Shown here piece by piece: positions 1 to 10,648 of a stretch of DNA of 64,000 nucleotides; position 1 is the stretch's first letter; every line of letters starts with the position of its first letter. The notes under the pieces were generated by a model. It saw only the letters and a list, made by a program, of their open reading frames with translations. It did not search any database and was not told the DNA's origin. Position numbers and translations under genes: made by a program. The stretch is from Isoetes taiwanensis. Taxonomy: Eukaryota > Streptophyta > Lycopodiopsida > Isoetales > Isoetaceae. The stretch lies in NCBI GenBank assembly GCA_021234155.1, contig JAJEKV010000019.1, positions 3,140,356-3,204,355 of the forward strand, read 5' to 3'.

Positions 1-119
1 GAATTAATGAGCGTCGGTTATTTTGAATTTTATTGCACATCATTGTCCCTCATTTCGAATTAGGAAATAATCACCTCTTCTTTTGTTTTTTTTTGCCACT
101 TCTTGCCGATTGAACCCTA

Positions 120-571
120 ATGGAGTCAGAATTGAATGCCACTGGTTACACGATGAAATATCTCCTCAAACAAGAGATTGTGCCCCATGAAGATCTAAAG
201 AAGCTTTGGGGTGACAAAGTTCCAAATAGATTTGGCTACAGGTATTTTCCCCCAAATGTTTGTTCAAACTGAAAAATTAAGGCATATGTTTTCTTGTACA
301 GGTTGAAGAATCTGAGCAATGAATAATACAAAGAGTTCATGCAAATTTACAAAAGAATTACAGTGAAGCCACATACATGGGGTGGAATGGCTCCTGGAAC
401 CTAGGCAGTGGCTTATTATCTGCATTTAAAGGGGAAGGCTGTTAATTGGAAGAGCTTCTTGGATTATTATAGAACTCCCGATGAGAAAGCAGAGGCCAGT
501 TCTTCTAGACCCAAGAGAAAGCATAGGCAAATCCAACCTGAGCAGGAAGAAAATAGTAAAAGTGACAAAAT
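120..571 (+). pseudogene. N-terminal exons of a broken multi-exon locus (coiled-coil / RING-like / Ulp1 region)
   Basis: An ATG at 120 opens a 40-codon stretch that ends at a good donor (AG|gt at 241/242). A T-rich acceptor ends at 301, and exon 2 resumes in phase, so the split Arg codon is restored. Exon 2 then reads as protein-like sequence (motif GKAVNWKSFLDYYRTPDE near 440-485, followed by a basic, Ser/Arg/Lys-rich stretch) but carries an in-frame TAA near 333 and a TAG near 402. A donor-like ATCAG|gttctt lies near 571, and a mini-exon with good splice sites may lie at 735-768. I do not recognise the domain. The same strand, spacing and intron style suggest it is the 5' end of the locus that continues at 1057, 1830 and 17346. 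Shared origin of all parts is inference; the stops make this copy non-functional unless they are base errors. Confidence 0.5.
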
Positions 572-769
572 CAGGTTCTTCTAGACCACACATTCAATCT
601 GAACTCACAATCAAAACAGAAAAGCAGAGCAATGTTCTGAGACCAAAACATACCATTGCTGGTATGTTCAATTATTAGTTGTGTTACAATAGAAAAAAAT
701 CTCAAGCTTGATCTAGATTGTTTCTATCAACACAGAAAAGGTAACCTCAAATCCACTTCAAGAATCAGG

Positions 770-1050
770 TATGTCTACTACCATTTTGCATCATGTTGGT
801 TGTATTGTCATGTTGTGTCTCTATGATGCCATTTGTGGGGCATATGTGTGGCCAGCGTGTCGTGTAGTATGTACTATGTTGTGTGGTATGTGGTGTGGTG
901 TAGGTTTTAGTGCATAATAGTGGTGATAGTACGGTCTATGTTGTGTAGTGCATACAGCATGTTGTGTGGTGTGTACTGTGTTGTGTGGTGTGTGGTGTGG
1001 TGTAGGTTATTGTGCCGCCAATAGTGGTGATATATATGTAGTGTTTTGTT
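770..1050 (+). repeat. TG/GGTG-rich duplicated intron repeat
   Basis: Intron sequence dominated by GTGTGGT-type units. A block of about 97 bp is duplicated in tandem: the string ending in TGGTGTGGTGTAGGTT followed by a GTGC..AATAGTGGTGATA stretch occurs around 892-935 and again around 989-1030. It resembles in composition the larger GT array at 24.49-25.03 kb. No coding potential is claimed. Confidence 0.7.
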
Positions 1051-1056
1051 TTGCAG

Positions 1057-1768
1057 ACTATGACAGACTTGTGAAGGAATAATTGGTTGCAACATCAGCT
1101 AGGTTTGATAGATGCAAGCAACGATTGCAAGCAAACGAGGATAGAAAAACTGATATCAATAGAAAGATTGAGTAGCATAAAGCATCAAAAATTAGAGTTG
1201 ATTTGCACAGATGGCAGTCAATTATGACAGCAAATCCGAAAGCCGCAGAGGGTGTTTGGGTTGTAAGCGAACTAAAAGGATGAAGAGCTAAATGGTACAG
1301 TGTTGCCTGGCCTGAATCAATTGAATAAGGAACTAGCAGAACCTGAAATTGAGCTAAAGGCATGTGAGGCCTTACTGCTGGAGCTGCAACCTCGAATACA
1401 AAGATTTGAGATTTTATCTGAACGTAGTGGCCATGACACTCCTTTAGATCCTGCATTTCCAATGCTTCCTGAGGCAGAAGAAGAGGGTGATGAAGGTTGT
1501 CCATTTTGTGGACAGTGTCTGAAATGGGAGGGTAAATTATTGCCAGTTGTGATAGCAGAATGCAGTCACCAGTATCACATTCCATGTCTGTCACACCATT
1601 TGAGTAAACATTATCATCTCTAACCTCGTTTACAGACTCTATTGATATTGGATTTGTTTTACAGACACTGCAGTACCTGCTGCAGACCCGGTTGTGCCCA
1701 CATTATGTCTGAGACATGGCTTTTGGCTTTTGGTGTTCGAGTGGTACCACAAGAACCAATAGACACAA
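1057..1768 (+). pseudogene. Coiled-coil plus RING-like Cys/His exon(s)
   Basis: After an acceptor at 1056 a Lys/Arg/Glu-rich, heptad-like stretch runs to about 1280 (with in-frame stops and one apparent +1 shift near 1279). An open segment follows from about 1281 with a leucine/glutamate-rich helix and an acidic linker, then a Cys/His cluster at about 1497-1600: CPFCGQC, then ECSHQYHIPC. After an intron (donor GT near 1604, acceptor at 1664) the sequence supplies a further CSTCC..GC cluster. Spacing C-x2-C ... C-x-H-x2-H-x-x-C ... C-x2-C resembles RING/RING-H2 fingers, which bind two zincs and usually act as E3 ubiquitin or SUMO ligase modules. The exact phase across the intron is uncertain. 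Ligase function is inferred from the pattern only; this copy has stop codons and is interrupted downstream by a retrotransposon. Confidence 0.5.
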
Positions 1769-1829
1769 GTAAGTACCTTAACTAATGTTTACGGATGTTG
1801 TCACGGGTCTACTGACTTAGTATTTGCAG

Positions 1830-2188
1830 AATTGTAGAAATTTGAGATCAAGGATATCCAACAGTTATCCATGCCTCGACCAGTTATGAGACTGCAAGAT
1901 ACCTCCCGGGTGCACCTAGAATTCACTCCATTTGATACTTCAAAGTCAATCCCAGCTACTGACAGTGTGGAGAATCTAAAACGAAATTTAGATAGTGAAC
2001 TGAATGCAGTCATGTCAAGTAAGTACCAATGCCACATACATGATTTATTTTTTTGTATTTTTCTTTGGTCTTCATCATTTCAATTATGTTACAGAGATAA
2101 ATGCTACTGCAAGCCATCACGAAGATATTCCCAGTGCATCTGTTTCAGGAGGGGAAATTAATTCTTCTGAGACTCATTCTGCACAGGA
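1830..2188 (+). pseudogene. Linker exons upstream of the retrotransposon insertion
   Basis: Two further exons with good junctions: 1830-2018 (acceptor TTTGCAG at 1829, donor CA|GTAAGT at 2019) and 2095 onward (acceptor TTACAG). The first encodes a polar segment with one TAG near its start; the second encodes a Ser/Glu-rich segment and reads into the left LTR. The 5-bp CCTTC at 2189-2193 is repeated at 17341-17345, so the locus continues at 17346. No known domain is seen. Confidence 0.45.
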
Positions 2189-2193
2189 CCTTC
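2189..2193. repeat. Target-site duplication CCTTC, left copy
   Basis: CCTTC immediately precedes the LTR start TGTTAGGC at 2194 and recurs immediately after the LTR end GGCAACA at 17340. Five base pairs is the usual duplication length for Ty3/gypsy integration. The pair shows that everything from 2194 to 17340 entered, or evolved from, one insertion event in the 0-19 kb locus. Confidence 0.85.
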
Positions 2194-4651
2194 TGTTAGG
2201 CTAAAACCTGGAATTTTAGTCTAACCTCAAGGAAGCTCAAACAAAATGGTTAGGACCTCCAGATCACTTAGGGTGATCAATCCTTAACATATGAAGCGAG
2301 AAAAGTCATTTTGGAATACTGGTTTTTCCAAAATCACTAGAGTCCCTGAAACTGAAAAAACTATCAGAGCAAAAATTGGCCTTGCAGACACACCTTGTGA
2401 GATTTTTGAGATGTGATTGGTGGTATAGATGATCAACAAGCAGAGGAAACTAATCGTGAAGATTTGACTTGATTTGAGTAGGGGAAGGTTGAGAAAATCT
2501 AGGTCAAAGTCGGGTCAAAAAGTTGGCCAGTGCTAAAACAGAGAGCCAAAATTTGTAGATGGAGTTTGATAAGGAATTTTGAGTTGGGATCTGTGCAGGC
2601 AGCTTCAAAATAGCCCCTAGATCATGTGCATAGGGTTTAAATAGCAAAAAAGAGTTTTAGTTTCTCTGTAAGTAGCCGAGGCCTCAAGCAAAGAACAAAC
2701 TCTGTGACAGTAATGGAAAAAGTCTTTTTATGTGTTTTCTCTGAATGTGTAGGTTTCTAAGGTTTTTATGAAGATGAAATGCAACTATCTGAAAAGAATA
2801 TAACTTGAAATAAATATTTTGGGTTTTGTTTTTTGTTTTTAGCTTTAAAAGCACAATGCAGGATTAAAAAAGATGAATATACAATGGTGACAATAACTTT
2901 CCAGGCAAAGACTATGCATTATGGAACTGTAACACAAGAAATTTGATAGTGTCAGCGAGGCATTACCAAATTCAAACATATAATAGTGTTTGAAAGCAAA
3001 ATTCAGGTCTGTCTGAGCCTCTAGCGAATCTCAGAACCACCAATGAAGCCGAATGAAATGATTTTTTGAGTTGTAGTTGAAGTGCCTCAATTGTCGAACA
3101 AGTCACACCGGGACAGATCTTCAATCCCGAACAGAGCAGAGCAAAATCCAAATGGAGCAGAGCAAGATAATATCAGAATGTCAAAAAGCGCCAAGATCAC
3201 AGAGGTCTATCTCTGAGGGGACGTATTGATTTGATCTGTTTTCTTGGCTTAAGAACTGCTCTTCCCAGAAGCTAGCTCGGTTGAGTGATTTGAGGCCCAA
3301 ATTGAGCAATTTCTATCGAATCAAGTGCCACAAAGGATCCCCTGGTTTCGGAAAAGGTTTAGGAGCTAATTTCGGGCGAAAATTGGCGGGCTTCAATCGG
3401 ATCTAGGCAATTAATTGGCGGATTTAGCGACTTCCCTTATTTTCTAGGGTTCGCCGAAAATTTTCAATTGTGATATATCCCATGTGCAAAGACTAGTCCG
3501 GAAGCTCTTGTATATAAGGAACAAAGTTGACCCCACTATTAACTTTAAGCGCCACGCAGAGGGGACAACCAGCCGATGTCGGCCCCCACCCCGCCACGTG
3601 GAAAAAATTTTGGGAGGGGAGGTGACTTGGAACTATGCAGAAATAGATAGGGTAGATAGGCTAGAATAGGTTTTTTATTTTTTTGGCACGCATCCCAAGA
3701 ATCCAATTTTGAAGGCCTTCCCAAGGGTTTTTTTCGAATTTAAAAAGACCAAGTTAGCTCTTTTTTGCCAAGCTTTCCATCTAGAGGGTTTTAGGTCAAA
3801 CCGAAAACATTTGAATTTTTGTCCCTTTTGACCCATGGTCAATGAATATTGCAACATAGGGATGGTGAAAAAGTCATGGGAAAAAGATGGGGAAAAGGTG
3901 TAAATAGGCTATACTAGGGTTTAGGAAGATGAAATGAGGATGAAAAAAGAGTTTTCTTGCCTTTGAAGTTTTTCAAGATCACTAGGGGACAATTCTCAAA
4001 TGAAGGTGGGATCAATAAAAAAATAAGTAGTGGAATGAGGAGAAAAGGTCTCAAAAGTGGAAACAATGGTGAAGGAAAATTTTTGAAGGCTCTTGGGATA
4101 TGGAAAGGGGAATGTAAGATGAATGGAATGAAGAAGAGATGGGTACCTCTGTAGCACTTGATCTTATCTCAAATTGTTTCTAAGGCTCAATTCATACCTC
4201 CTAGTGAAGATAGGTCTGCTCAAAGCCTAAGGTCTTCCAAACTTCTATAAGGGTCTTCCAAACTTCAAGGCTAGAACAAGAGCAAATTTCACTTCTAGGG
4301 TAGCATCCTCATGTGTGTGACTTCAACTACCAATGCAACTCAAGCAAGCTTCATAAGGTTGAGCTTTGGTAAAATGTCTTGTGCCTCCTTGATAAACTTG
4401 CTATAGCCTTTGCCTGGTCTTCAAATCAAAGGAAAATGTTAAACAAATGGGAATGTGACTAGAAAAGTGTTTTACCTCAAGGAAAAGACTAGGCCATAAT
4501 AGGAGATCCCCAATGTCTTCCAATCTTGGTGAAATGTCTTCCAAACTCTGATGGAATCACAATAGCCTGGAACTTTTCCTTGAAGGAAATATAAATGAAA
4601 CAAAGGTTTTGATACATAGATGCTGGTCCATGTTGCCAAAAATGGGCAACA
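2194..4651 (-). repeat. LTR 1 (3' LTR of copy A), 2458 bp
   Basis: Starts TGTTAGGCTAAAACC and ends TGGGCAACA on the plus strand. It is nearly collinear with 10649-13111 over its whole length. On the element's own strand it begins with a perfect 7-bp inverted repeat (TGTTGCC, 7-nt loop, GGCAACA at plus 4631-4651). Just inside (minus strand, plus 4652-4665) is a purine-rich tract ending TTTGAGGAGA that serves as the probable polypurine tract for plus-strand priming. Small open frames in the LTR have no recognisable product. Confidence 0.9.
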
Positions 4652-5379
4652 TCTCCTCAAAGGAAAGAATAGGCTGGTCCCCTCAGCCTAACAAATGTAA
4701 ATGTAGACTGAGGATCTTCAGATGCTGGTGCAAGTGACAGAGTGATGTAGAATGGTGAAAGAGAGTGGTAATGAGTATGAGATGAACTCGCTATGATGGG
4801 AAATGTGGTGCAGAGCATTGTAGGGGATAAGAATAAGAGAATAGAAGGCTGAAATGGTATGTAGGGCAACTTATAGGCAGATGGAAATGGAAGAGAAAAA
4901 GAATGAACCCGATATGACAAGAAATCAAAGTTAGCATGAGTGCTAAGCGAGATGTGGAAAATTATATATGGATAGCACTCTAGAACTCCAATGGAGAAGC
5001 AAGGTCTTATGAAGAATAAGCCAGTTTGAAAGGCGATGAAATGTTTTAACAAATGGTCCCCACATGACAACATAGAACTCATTAATAGCTAATAACCAAA
5101 GTCTTTATCCCTTGTGGCCACATTCCTCAAATAAAACAGAAAACACAATATTAAACCTCAAAGGAAATATGCTAATCAAAAGAAATATTAAAACCTCAAC
5201 TTTGAAATTATAAACTAACCTATTCTAAGCTAGAACAAATGCTTATATAGAAGTGAAGAGGCTCAAGTGCATGCCGAGGCCAATATCTTTTAAGATGTTG
5301 AATATTAATGGGATTTGGCAACCTAATCCGTACCAAGATCCGCCAACCTATAAGATGACCACACAAAGATCTCCTAAAA
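4652..5379 (-). other. Copy A internal region downstream of integrase
   Basis: About 730 bp between the integrase C-terminus and the 3' LTR. It contains a purine-rich polypurine-tract candidate at its LTR edge and one open stretch (minus, 5082-4657) with no recognisable domain that is broken in the sister copy at 13143-13397. The conserved but apparently non-coding nature suggests a 3' untranslated region of the genomic RNA. I see no env-like membrane protein signature. Confidence 0.55.
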
Positions 5380-6433
5380 TCTGATAGGGGCCTTCCTGTG
5401 GATTTTCAAACTTTGAAAGCTTTCCTTCACCGCAAAGATTCCACTTTAAAACTAATTCCATAGGTGCAAACTTGTCTTGTAGTTTGTGAGCAGCCTTTGA
5501 AAGTCACGCACTCTTAGCCTTCTTCAAAGAAGTTGTAATTCTCTTGCAACAAACCTTTCTTCATCTAATTTTAACAAACTTCATACCTGCTTCAAGGCTT
5601 GAGAAAACTCCAACTCAAGCTTGAGTTCCATCCTTAAAGAAGGTATCTCTAACTCGACTGGAATAACAGCCTCTACTCCATATACTAAATTGAAAGGTGA
5701 GGCATTAGTAGCTGCTTTAGAAGTAATTCTATGAGCCCAAAGGGCATCATATAATTTCAAGTGCCAATCCCTTTGGTTTTGGCAAACTGTTTTCTGCAAA
5801 ATACCCTTAAGCACTTTGTTAGTAGACTCAGCTTGGCCATTTCCTTGAGGATAATAGGCTGAGCTTTTTACATGCTTGATCTTGAGGCTTGAAGCAAGGA
5901 AATTAATAACCTCATTAATAAAAGTAGAGCCTCTATCAGTCAAAATTTTAAAAGGAATGCCAAACCTAGAGCAAATATTCTCATGCAAAAATCTAGCGAG
6001 GTATGGGCATTTGCTTTCCTTAAAGGTGCCGCTTCGACCCACTTAGTGAATGAGATCTCAGAGCCACAACAATGTATTCATCTTTGGGCTGAAGATGGGG
6101 ATTGATAGGGCCAACATAGTCCAATCCCCAAACTTGAAATGGACCAGGGGAGACAATTCCTGTAAGAGGAGCAGGATGCAAGATTCTCTTGCCAAAGATC
6201 TGGCATTGATGACAAGTCTTTATAATATCATAACAATCTTTAAATAGATGAGGCCAAAAGTAACCAGACCTCAATATTTTCTTGGCAGTTGTGTCTGCAG
6301 CAAAATGACCACCACAAACACCTTTGTGATTTTCAGCAAGTACCGGGCAGACTTCATCTTCATCAACACATCTTAAGAGTACACCATCCCTATTTACCTT
6401 GCACAAAATGTCACCAACCAAGGAGTAAGTCAA
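5380..6433 (-). pseudogene. Integrase, retrotransposon copy A
   Basis: Integrase inserts the cDNA into the genome. Visible in order on the minus strand: the HHCC zinc-binding module (NHKG..GGH ... CHQC, about 6340-6200), the catalytic core with first Asp in WGLDYVG (codon at 6119-6121), second Asp in ILTDRG (5935-5937) and Glu in QAESTN (5827-5829), and a C-terminal region ending in a GPF/GPY-like module near 5380-5440. No chromodomain follows. The frame breaks near 6030, where copy B (14545-14460) reads through, and the disagreeing bases sit at CTG/CAG motifs. So this may be an assembly error rather than a true lesion. Sequence otherwise matches copy B almost throughout. Confidence 0.85.
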
Positions 6434-6499
6434 ACATTTTAACTTAAACTTGTAAGCTTGGCTTTTGAAAATTCAAGGTATCTCTTGATAATGAAGGAA

Positions 6500-7010
6500 C
6501 CTCCTAATAGGTTGTTGCCAACCTTGAGCTTGTATAGTTGACAAGTCCCGCTCATTTACAACAAGGTTAGTCATTTCTTCTTCTTGTACAACCTCCTCAT
6601 GTTCAAAGTAGGCAAAGCAGTAAGTATAAACTCGGATTGTTCAATACATGAATAACCTTTACCTTTAAATCATAAGATTGAAGCCTACAAGCCCACCTAT
6701 GAAGCTTAGGTTTTTCTAATTTCTTACCATACAAAAAGGCATGGGGTTCTCACAAGGTGTAGATAGTGGCTTGGGATTTTTGTAAAAGATGTCCCTGTCT
6801 CTCTATTAAAAAGATGAGAGCAAGAGCACTCCTTTCTATCTTAGCATACTTCTCTTGAGCTTTGAGACCATTGTTTGCTTGCAAAAGCAATAGGGTGCCT
6901 ATCCTCGCAAAATGGCAACTCCAAAGAGCCCTTCTAGTAATAGTTATATAAACTTTAAATGGTAATGAAAGGTCCGAGTTTTAAAAGTGTAGAATGGCAA
7001 ATAGCCTCTA
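6500..7010 (-). pseudogene. Native Ty3/gypsy RNase H domain, degenerate active site (copy A)
   Basis: Follows RT as in all Ty3/gypsy polyproteins and retains the PIAFASKQWSQTEEKY core seen better in copy B (15474-15150). The first catalytic position, normally TDAS, reads ITIT in both copies. The later TDH position reads YMQQNP in copy B and is disrupted here. Only the Glu of the core appears retained. By analogy with the retroviral connection/tether domain, such a decayed RNase H may be structural only, with the additional RNase H near 8.1-8.6 kb doing the cleavage. That functional reading is inference. Stops and shifts are present in this copy. Confidence 0.65.
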
Positions 7011-8110
7011 TGATCCGCAAAAAGCTTTTTCACACTCATCAGTCCAAACAATAGGCCTATATTTACTTTCTCTTTTACTAACCTGGCCTACTCTAGTCAA
7101 TTTAGAGATAGGACTAATAAGGTGAGAGAAATTAGGCACATACACCCTTAAGAAAGAGGTCATTCCCATAAATCCCTTGACTTCTTTAATTGTCCCGGTG
7201 TTTGAAGCTTTTTAAAGCTATGATCTTCTCTTCACTACTTGAAGGCCTTTAGCGTAAAAACCTCATGGCCTAAGAGCTGGCCTTTGGATGCCAAAAGATG
7301 CACTTCTTTGGGTTTAGGTTAACTCGGTCTGCCATCGCACAATGTAAATATCCTTGTTAGCTCTGAAATATGATCACTTGTATCAGTACCTAAGCACAAA
7401 TCATCAAGATAAACTCTGAATTGCTCAGGAGTCATGTTTGCAAAGATAGTATCCATAGCTCTCTGAAATGTAGCAGGGGCATTCATTAAGCCAAAAGGCA
7501 TTCTTTTCATTGCATAAGTTCCCCATGGAGTAATGAAGGATGTCTTTGGCTGGTCTTCCTTTTTGATGCTAATCTGATTAAAACCAGAAAAACCATCCAA
7601 AAATGAGTACATAGACTTGCCAGCCACTGCATAAAGGATTTCTTCCAAAAAAGGCAAAGGGTAACAATCTTTAACAGTAGCTTTATTTAGATCTCTATAG
7701 TCCACACATATTCTTAGAGAACCATTCTTTTTTAGAACTGGAACAATACAAGAAACCCAAGAAGGATTCACAATGTCAACTATCAAACCTCGACTCCATT
7801 TTGAATAATTCCCGCTTGATAAGATCTAAAAGTGAGGAATTAATTCTTCTCAATCTCCGCATGACAAAGGTTTAGTATCTTCACTAACTTTTATCTCAAA
7901 CTCACGGATGCTCCTATCGACCCCCTTTTAATTCTGAATATTCCCAAGCAAAACATCCACCCAATCTTCAAAATACTTAATCATTTTACTTTTGCAATCT
8001 TATCATATAGATCTCCCATTTGCAAAGTCCTGGACATACCTCCCTTATGCACTTCAAGTTCTTTTGTGTGATTCCTCTTGTGCTAGGTTGATGGTCAAAA
8101 TAGGATGAAA
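7010..8110 (-). pseudogene. Reverse transcriptase, retrotransposon copy A
   Basis: Copies genomic RNA to cDNA. The longest open part (minus 7786-7319) shows the palm motifs in order: LRICVDYRDLNKAT, FSFLDGFSGFNQI-type motif, WGTYAMKRMPFGLMNAPATF and the catalytic VYLDDLC (YLDD at plus 7400-7411). An upstream segment (about 8100-7790) with the pre-RT region is shifted out of frame relative to copy B (16577-16260), where it is continuous. Differences between the copies fall mainly at CTG/CAG motifs. The RT type is Ty3/gypsy by the FGLMNAP and YLDD signatures. Confidence 0.9.
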
Positions 8111-8570
8111 TTGAGAGAGTTCATCTTCATCTAGGACATCTTCCTCGATAGCTCCCTCAGAGAGATGCTCTAAGAGTGTTTTCCTGCACAAAGAATCAGC
8201 CTCAAAGTTTTTAGACCTTGGAATATGATAAATTTCCCAATGATAAAAAAAAAGTTAGCAATTCTCGAGCTTGTGTGTTCAGATCCTCCATATCTTGATG
8301 TTTTGTTTGGTATTCTCCCAAAATCTGTTTGCAAACAAGTTGTGAGTCTCCATAGATAACAATATGGGAAATATTCATGAACCTTGCTTCCTCAGAGGGC
8401 TCAAAAATGAGGGCCCTATACTCTGCTGCATTAGAAGAAATATTAGGATGAATTCTCCCTATCTTAGTCATCGCTTTAAGATCTGCATCCTTCCTAATAG
8501 CAGCAGAAGAAGCAATCCCTAATTTTTAGACATACCTCCATCAAACCAAAGGTAGGCCTTGTTTTCTTTT
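8110..8570 (-). pseudogene. Additional RNase H domain located upstream of RT
   Basis: On the minus strand, WFDGGMS (plus about 8533-8550) starts an RNase HI fold: first Asp in FDGG, Glu in SNAAEYRAL (about 8430), Asp in IYGDSQLV (about 8350) and a C-terminal IPRSKNFEADSL with the fourth Asp (about 8190-8220). All four acidic positions are visible, which makes this the better catalytic candidate of the two RNase H domains. A TAG sits soon after the first Asp. In plant Tat elements a second, archaeal-type RNase H is known between the native RNase H and integrase; here it lies between protease and RT. Family assignment (RNase HI versus archaeal-like) needs a profile search. Confidence 0.75.
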
Positions 8571-8713
8571 GGATCGGAAACTCTACATGAGCAAAGTTGA
8601 TAACTTCGCATTCATATCAACATCTAGACCTAAACCTGTAAACTCCTAGCTCTTCTTCCCTGCAAAGATATCCACATCTATGAACCTAATATTAGCAGAG
8701 GGGTCAGTTTTGT

Positions 8714-9060
8714 TTACCAATTTAATGGAAGTTGCTCCATTTGAAATAGTACAAATGCCTTCAGACCATACAGCCTAGCATCCACAAGTTTCATCCACCT
8801 TCTTCCCAAGAATAAATCATAGATGTTAGCATGGTTAACATTCTCAAAATCAACTACCACAAATGTAGCTAAAACAATAATTCCTCCTGTGGGTGATACA
8901 GACACATTCCTCACCACTCCTTTTGGCACTACCTTAGCATTGGAAAAGGATTTTAGAATAATAGAAGTATTGTCTTCAACCTTGAGATTCAAGTGTTTTC
9001 ATAACATGATAAGGCATGACATTGAGAGAAGAACCTCCATCCAAAGAAGACCTTATCTAA
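8714..9060 (-). pseudogene. Retropepsin-like aspartic protease, copy A
   Basis: The active-site motif LDGGSSLNVMP (minus strand, Asp codon at plus 9039-9041) is the plant Ty3/gypsy form of the D-T/S-G motif. Downstream, a hydrophobic segment and FLGRRWMKL at about 8790-8770 match the usual C-terminal G-R-x-W/F helix region. The enzyme would cut the Gag-Pol polyprotein. A stop separates the two halves. It lies immediately upstream of the additional RNase H. Confidence 0.75.
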
Positions 9061-9399
9061 ATGGGAAGTACCTATAGTAGCACTACAAGTAAAAAGCACC
9101 TGGATCTTCGGTGTGCTCGTGTAAGGCTACAGAAATGTTATTGCAAGTCTCGCAGCAATTTCTTCAAGATTTTGGGTATTCTTAATAAACTTTTCCCCAG
9201 TATGATGGTGCAATCCTTAATAGAGTTAGTAAGTCTACAAGAACCTTGGAGTTTTTCATAAGCAATTCAAATTCATCAAGCCTGTAGTCTTTTCTGCTTA
9301 TACCTTTGAGCAGGGGGAGGAGCTATATTTTGGGGATTTGGCTGAAATGTTACCTTAGGAGTCAGAATTGGTGGAACGTAACTTGCGTAGGTACCCCAC

Positions 9400-10614
9400 T
9401 GAAGCCTAGCACGGTTTGCACAACCATAACATCTTGTTCTTCTTGCTCTTCTGCACAAGTCTCAATAAAACTAACATTTGACACTGCTTACCTTTTTCTT
9501 GCTTTGCAAGGTAATTCTTGACACCGCAGAATTTCTCCTCATGACCTATCTCTTTACAAAAAGAACAAACAGATTTCTCTACCAAAATGGCCCCTTTTGT
9601 GGCATTTAGGACAAGATCTTGCAAAGCAATTTTCAGCCCTATGGTAGGGCTTTACCACGCTTGTGCATTCGTATGGCAGAGCTAGAAGAAAGAGCATTAT
9701 TACCATTTTTAACTCCATAAGTTGTTTGGTAACTTCTAAAAGAGCTTCAGATACCTTTTTTATCTCGTGATTTCATTTCCCCGAGGGTCTAACTCTTCAA
9801 ATTTTTGGCTTCTTCTTTTCTTTCTCCGAACTGATACACAAGCAAAGATTAGCATAATGTAACTCCCCGCCAAGATCATGATGAGGAGGGTAGAATGGAT
9901 CTCTCGACTTCTTCATCGTGCAAATAGCTTAGCATTTCTACTAAATCTATAGCCTTTTTACAAATGTCTTATGGATAGAATCTAACTCACCAAACTTTTG
10001 AAGTTTTAATAGCTTCCTATAGATCTTAGGTCCGACATCAAACCTCCGATAAAGGAAGCAACTAGATGCAAAGTTGGGTGGGAAACATGATTCCTATTAC
10101 ATACCAAAGAAATAAGAGTTAAATCTTTCCACATACTCGCTTTCACACTTTCACCAGATTTAATAGAAAAGGAATTGAGCTCAAAAACAAGATCCCGGGT
10201 GAAGTAGTCTTACCAAACCTTGACAGAAATCTTTGTTCCAATTCATCCCACTTAGTACCTATTGACAGTTCAAAATCCAACCAGGACCTGGCCTCATCAC
10301 CTTTCATGCATTTGGTAAATTCAGCAAACCTGGTACCTTTCTTCTTTCCATGCTCCTCATAATATTCTTCAAAAGTCTTCAAGAAATGGTTAGCATTCAT
10401 GGAAGAATCATAACAAAGGGGAAACAGTACAAAGAAGCTCAAAAAAGATAAGGAGCTTGAGGAGGAATAGGCAGAGGGAAACATTTGCAACATTTGTTGT
10501 GGATCTGGTAGCCACTTTCATGCTTACCCCTACCAAATCTGGTTGACCTGTCACCTCAGGTGGTTCAGCAGGCTCAGCAGACTCGGCAAGTTTTCTTGGT
10601 GCCATGGAGTTCAA
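9400..10614 (-). pseudogene. Gag polyprotein with CCHC zinc knuckle, copy A
   Basis: A start Met at 10612-10614 begins a Pro/Glu-rich N-terminus. A retrotransposon Gag capsid-like helical region follows around 10400-10150 (FLKTFEEYYEEHG ... GDEARSWLDFELSI ... WDELEQRFLSRFG). A zinc knuckle CSFCKEIGHEEKFC (C-x2-C-x4-H-x4-C) lies at about 9567-9526. Gag packages the RNA and forms the virus-like particle. The frame is broken at several places. The Met lies 35 bp inside the internal region, immediately after the presumed primer-binding site. Confidence 0.75.
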
Positions 10615-10648
10615 GTTCCGTGTGAATCTCTGGGAGGGACCTCCAAAA
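10615..10648 (-). promoter_or_regulatory. Putative primer-binding site region of copy A
   Basis: Directly inside the 5' LTR on the minus strand the sequence reads TTTTGGAGGTCCCTCCCAGA. Elements of this class prime minus-strand DNA from a tRNA 3' CCA end, so TGG after a short spacer is as expected. I cannot match the rest to a specific tRNA from memory; it is not the usual initiator-Met complement. Confidence 0.45.

Noticed and set aside
1058-1594. Minus-strand 178-codon frame
   Set aside because: Antisense to the coiled-coil/RING-like exons, which show zinc-ligand spacing and splice sites on the plus strand. The minus frame has no domain.
2100-2204. Exon reading through into the LTR as a chimeric protein end
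   Set aside because: The frame continues only three codons into the LTR before a stop, as expected by chance after an insertion.
4657-5082. Possible env-like protein downstream of integrase
   Set aside because: The 141-codon frame is hydrophobic in places but is not conserved in frame in the sister copy (13143-13397), and no envelope features are visible.
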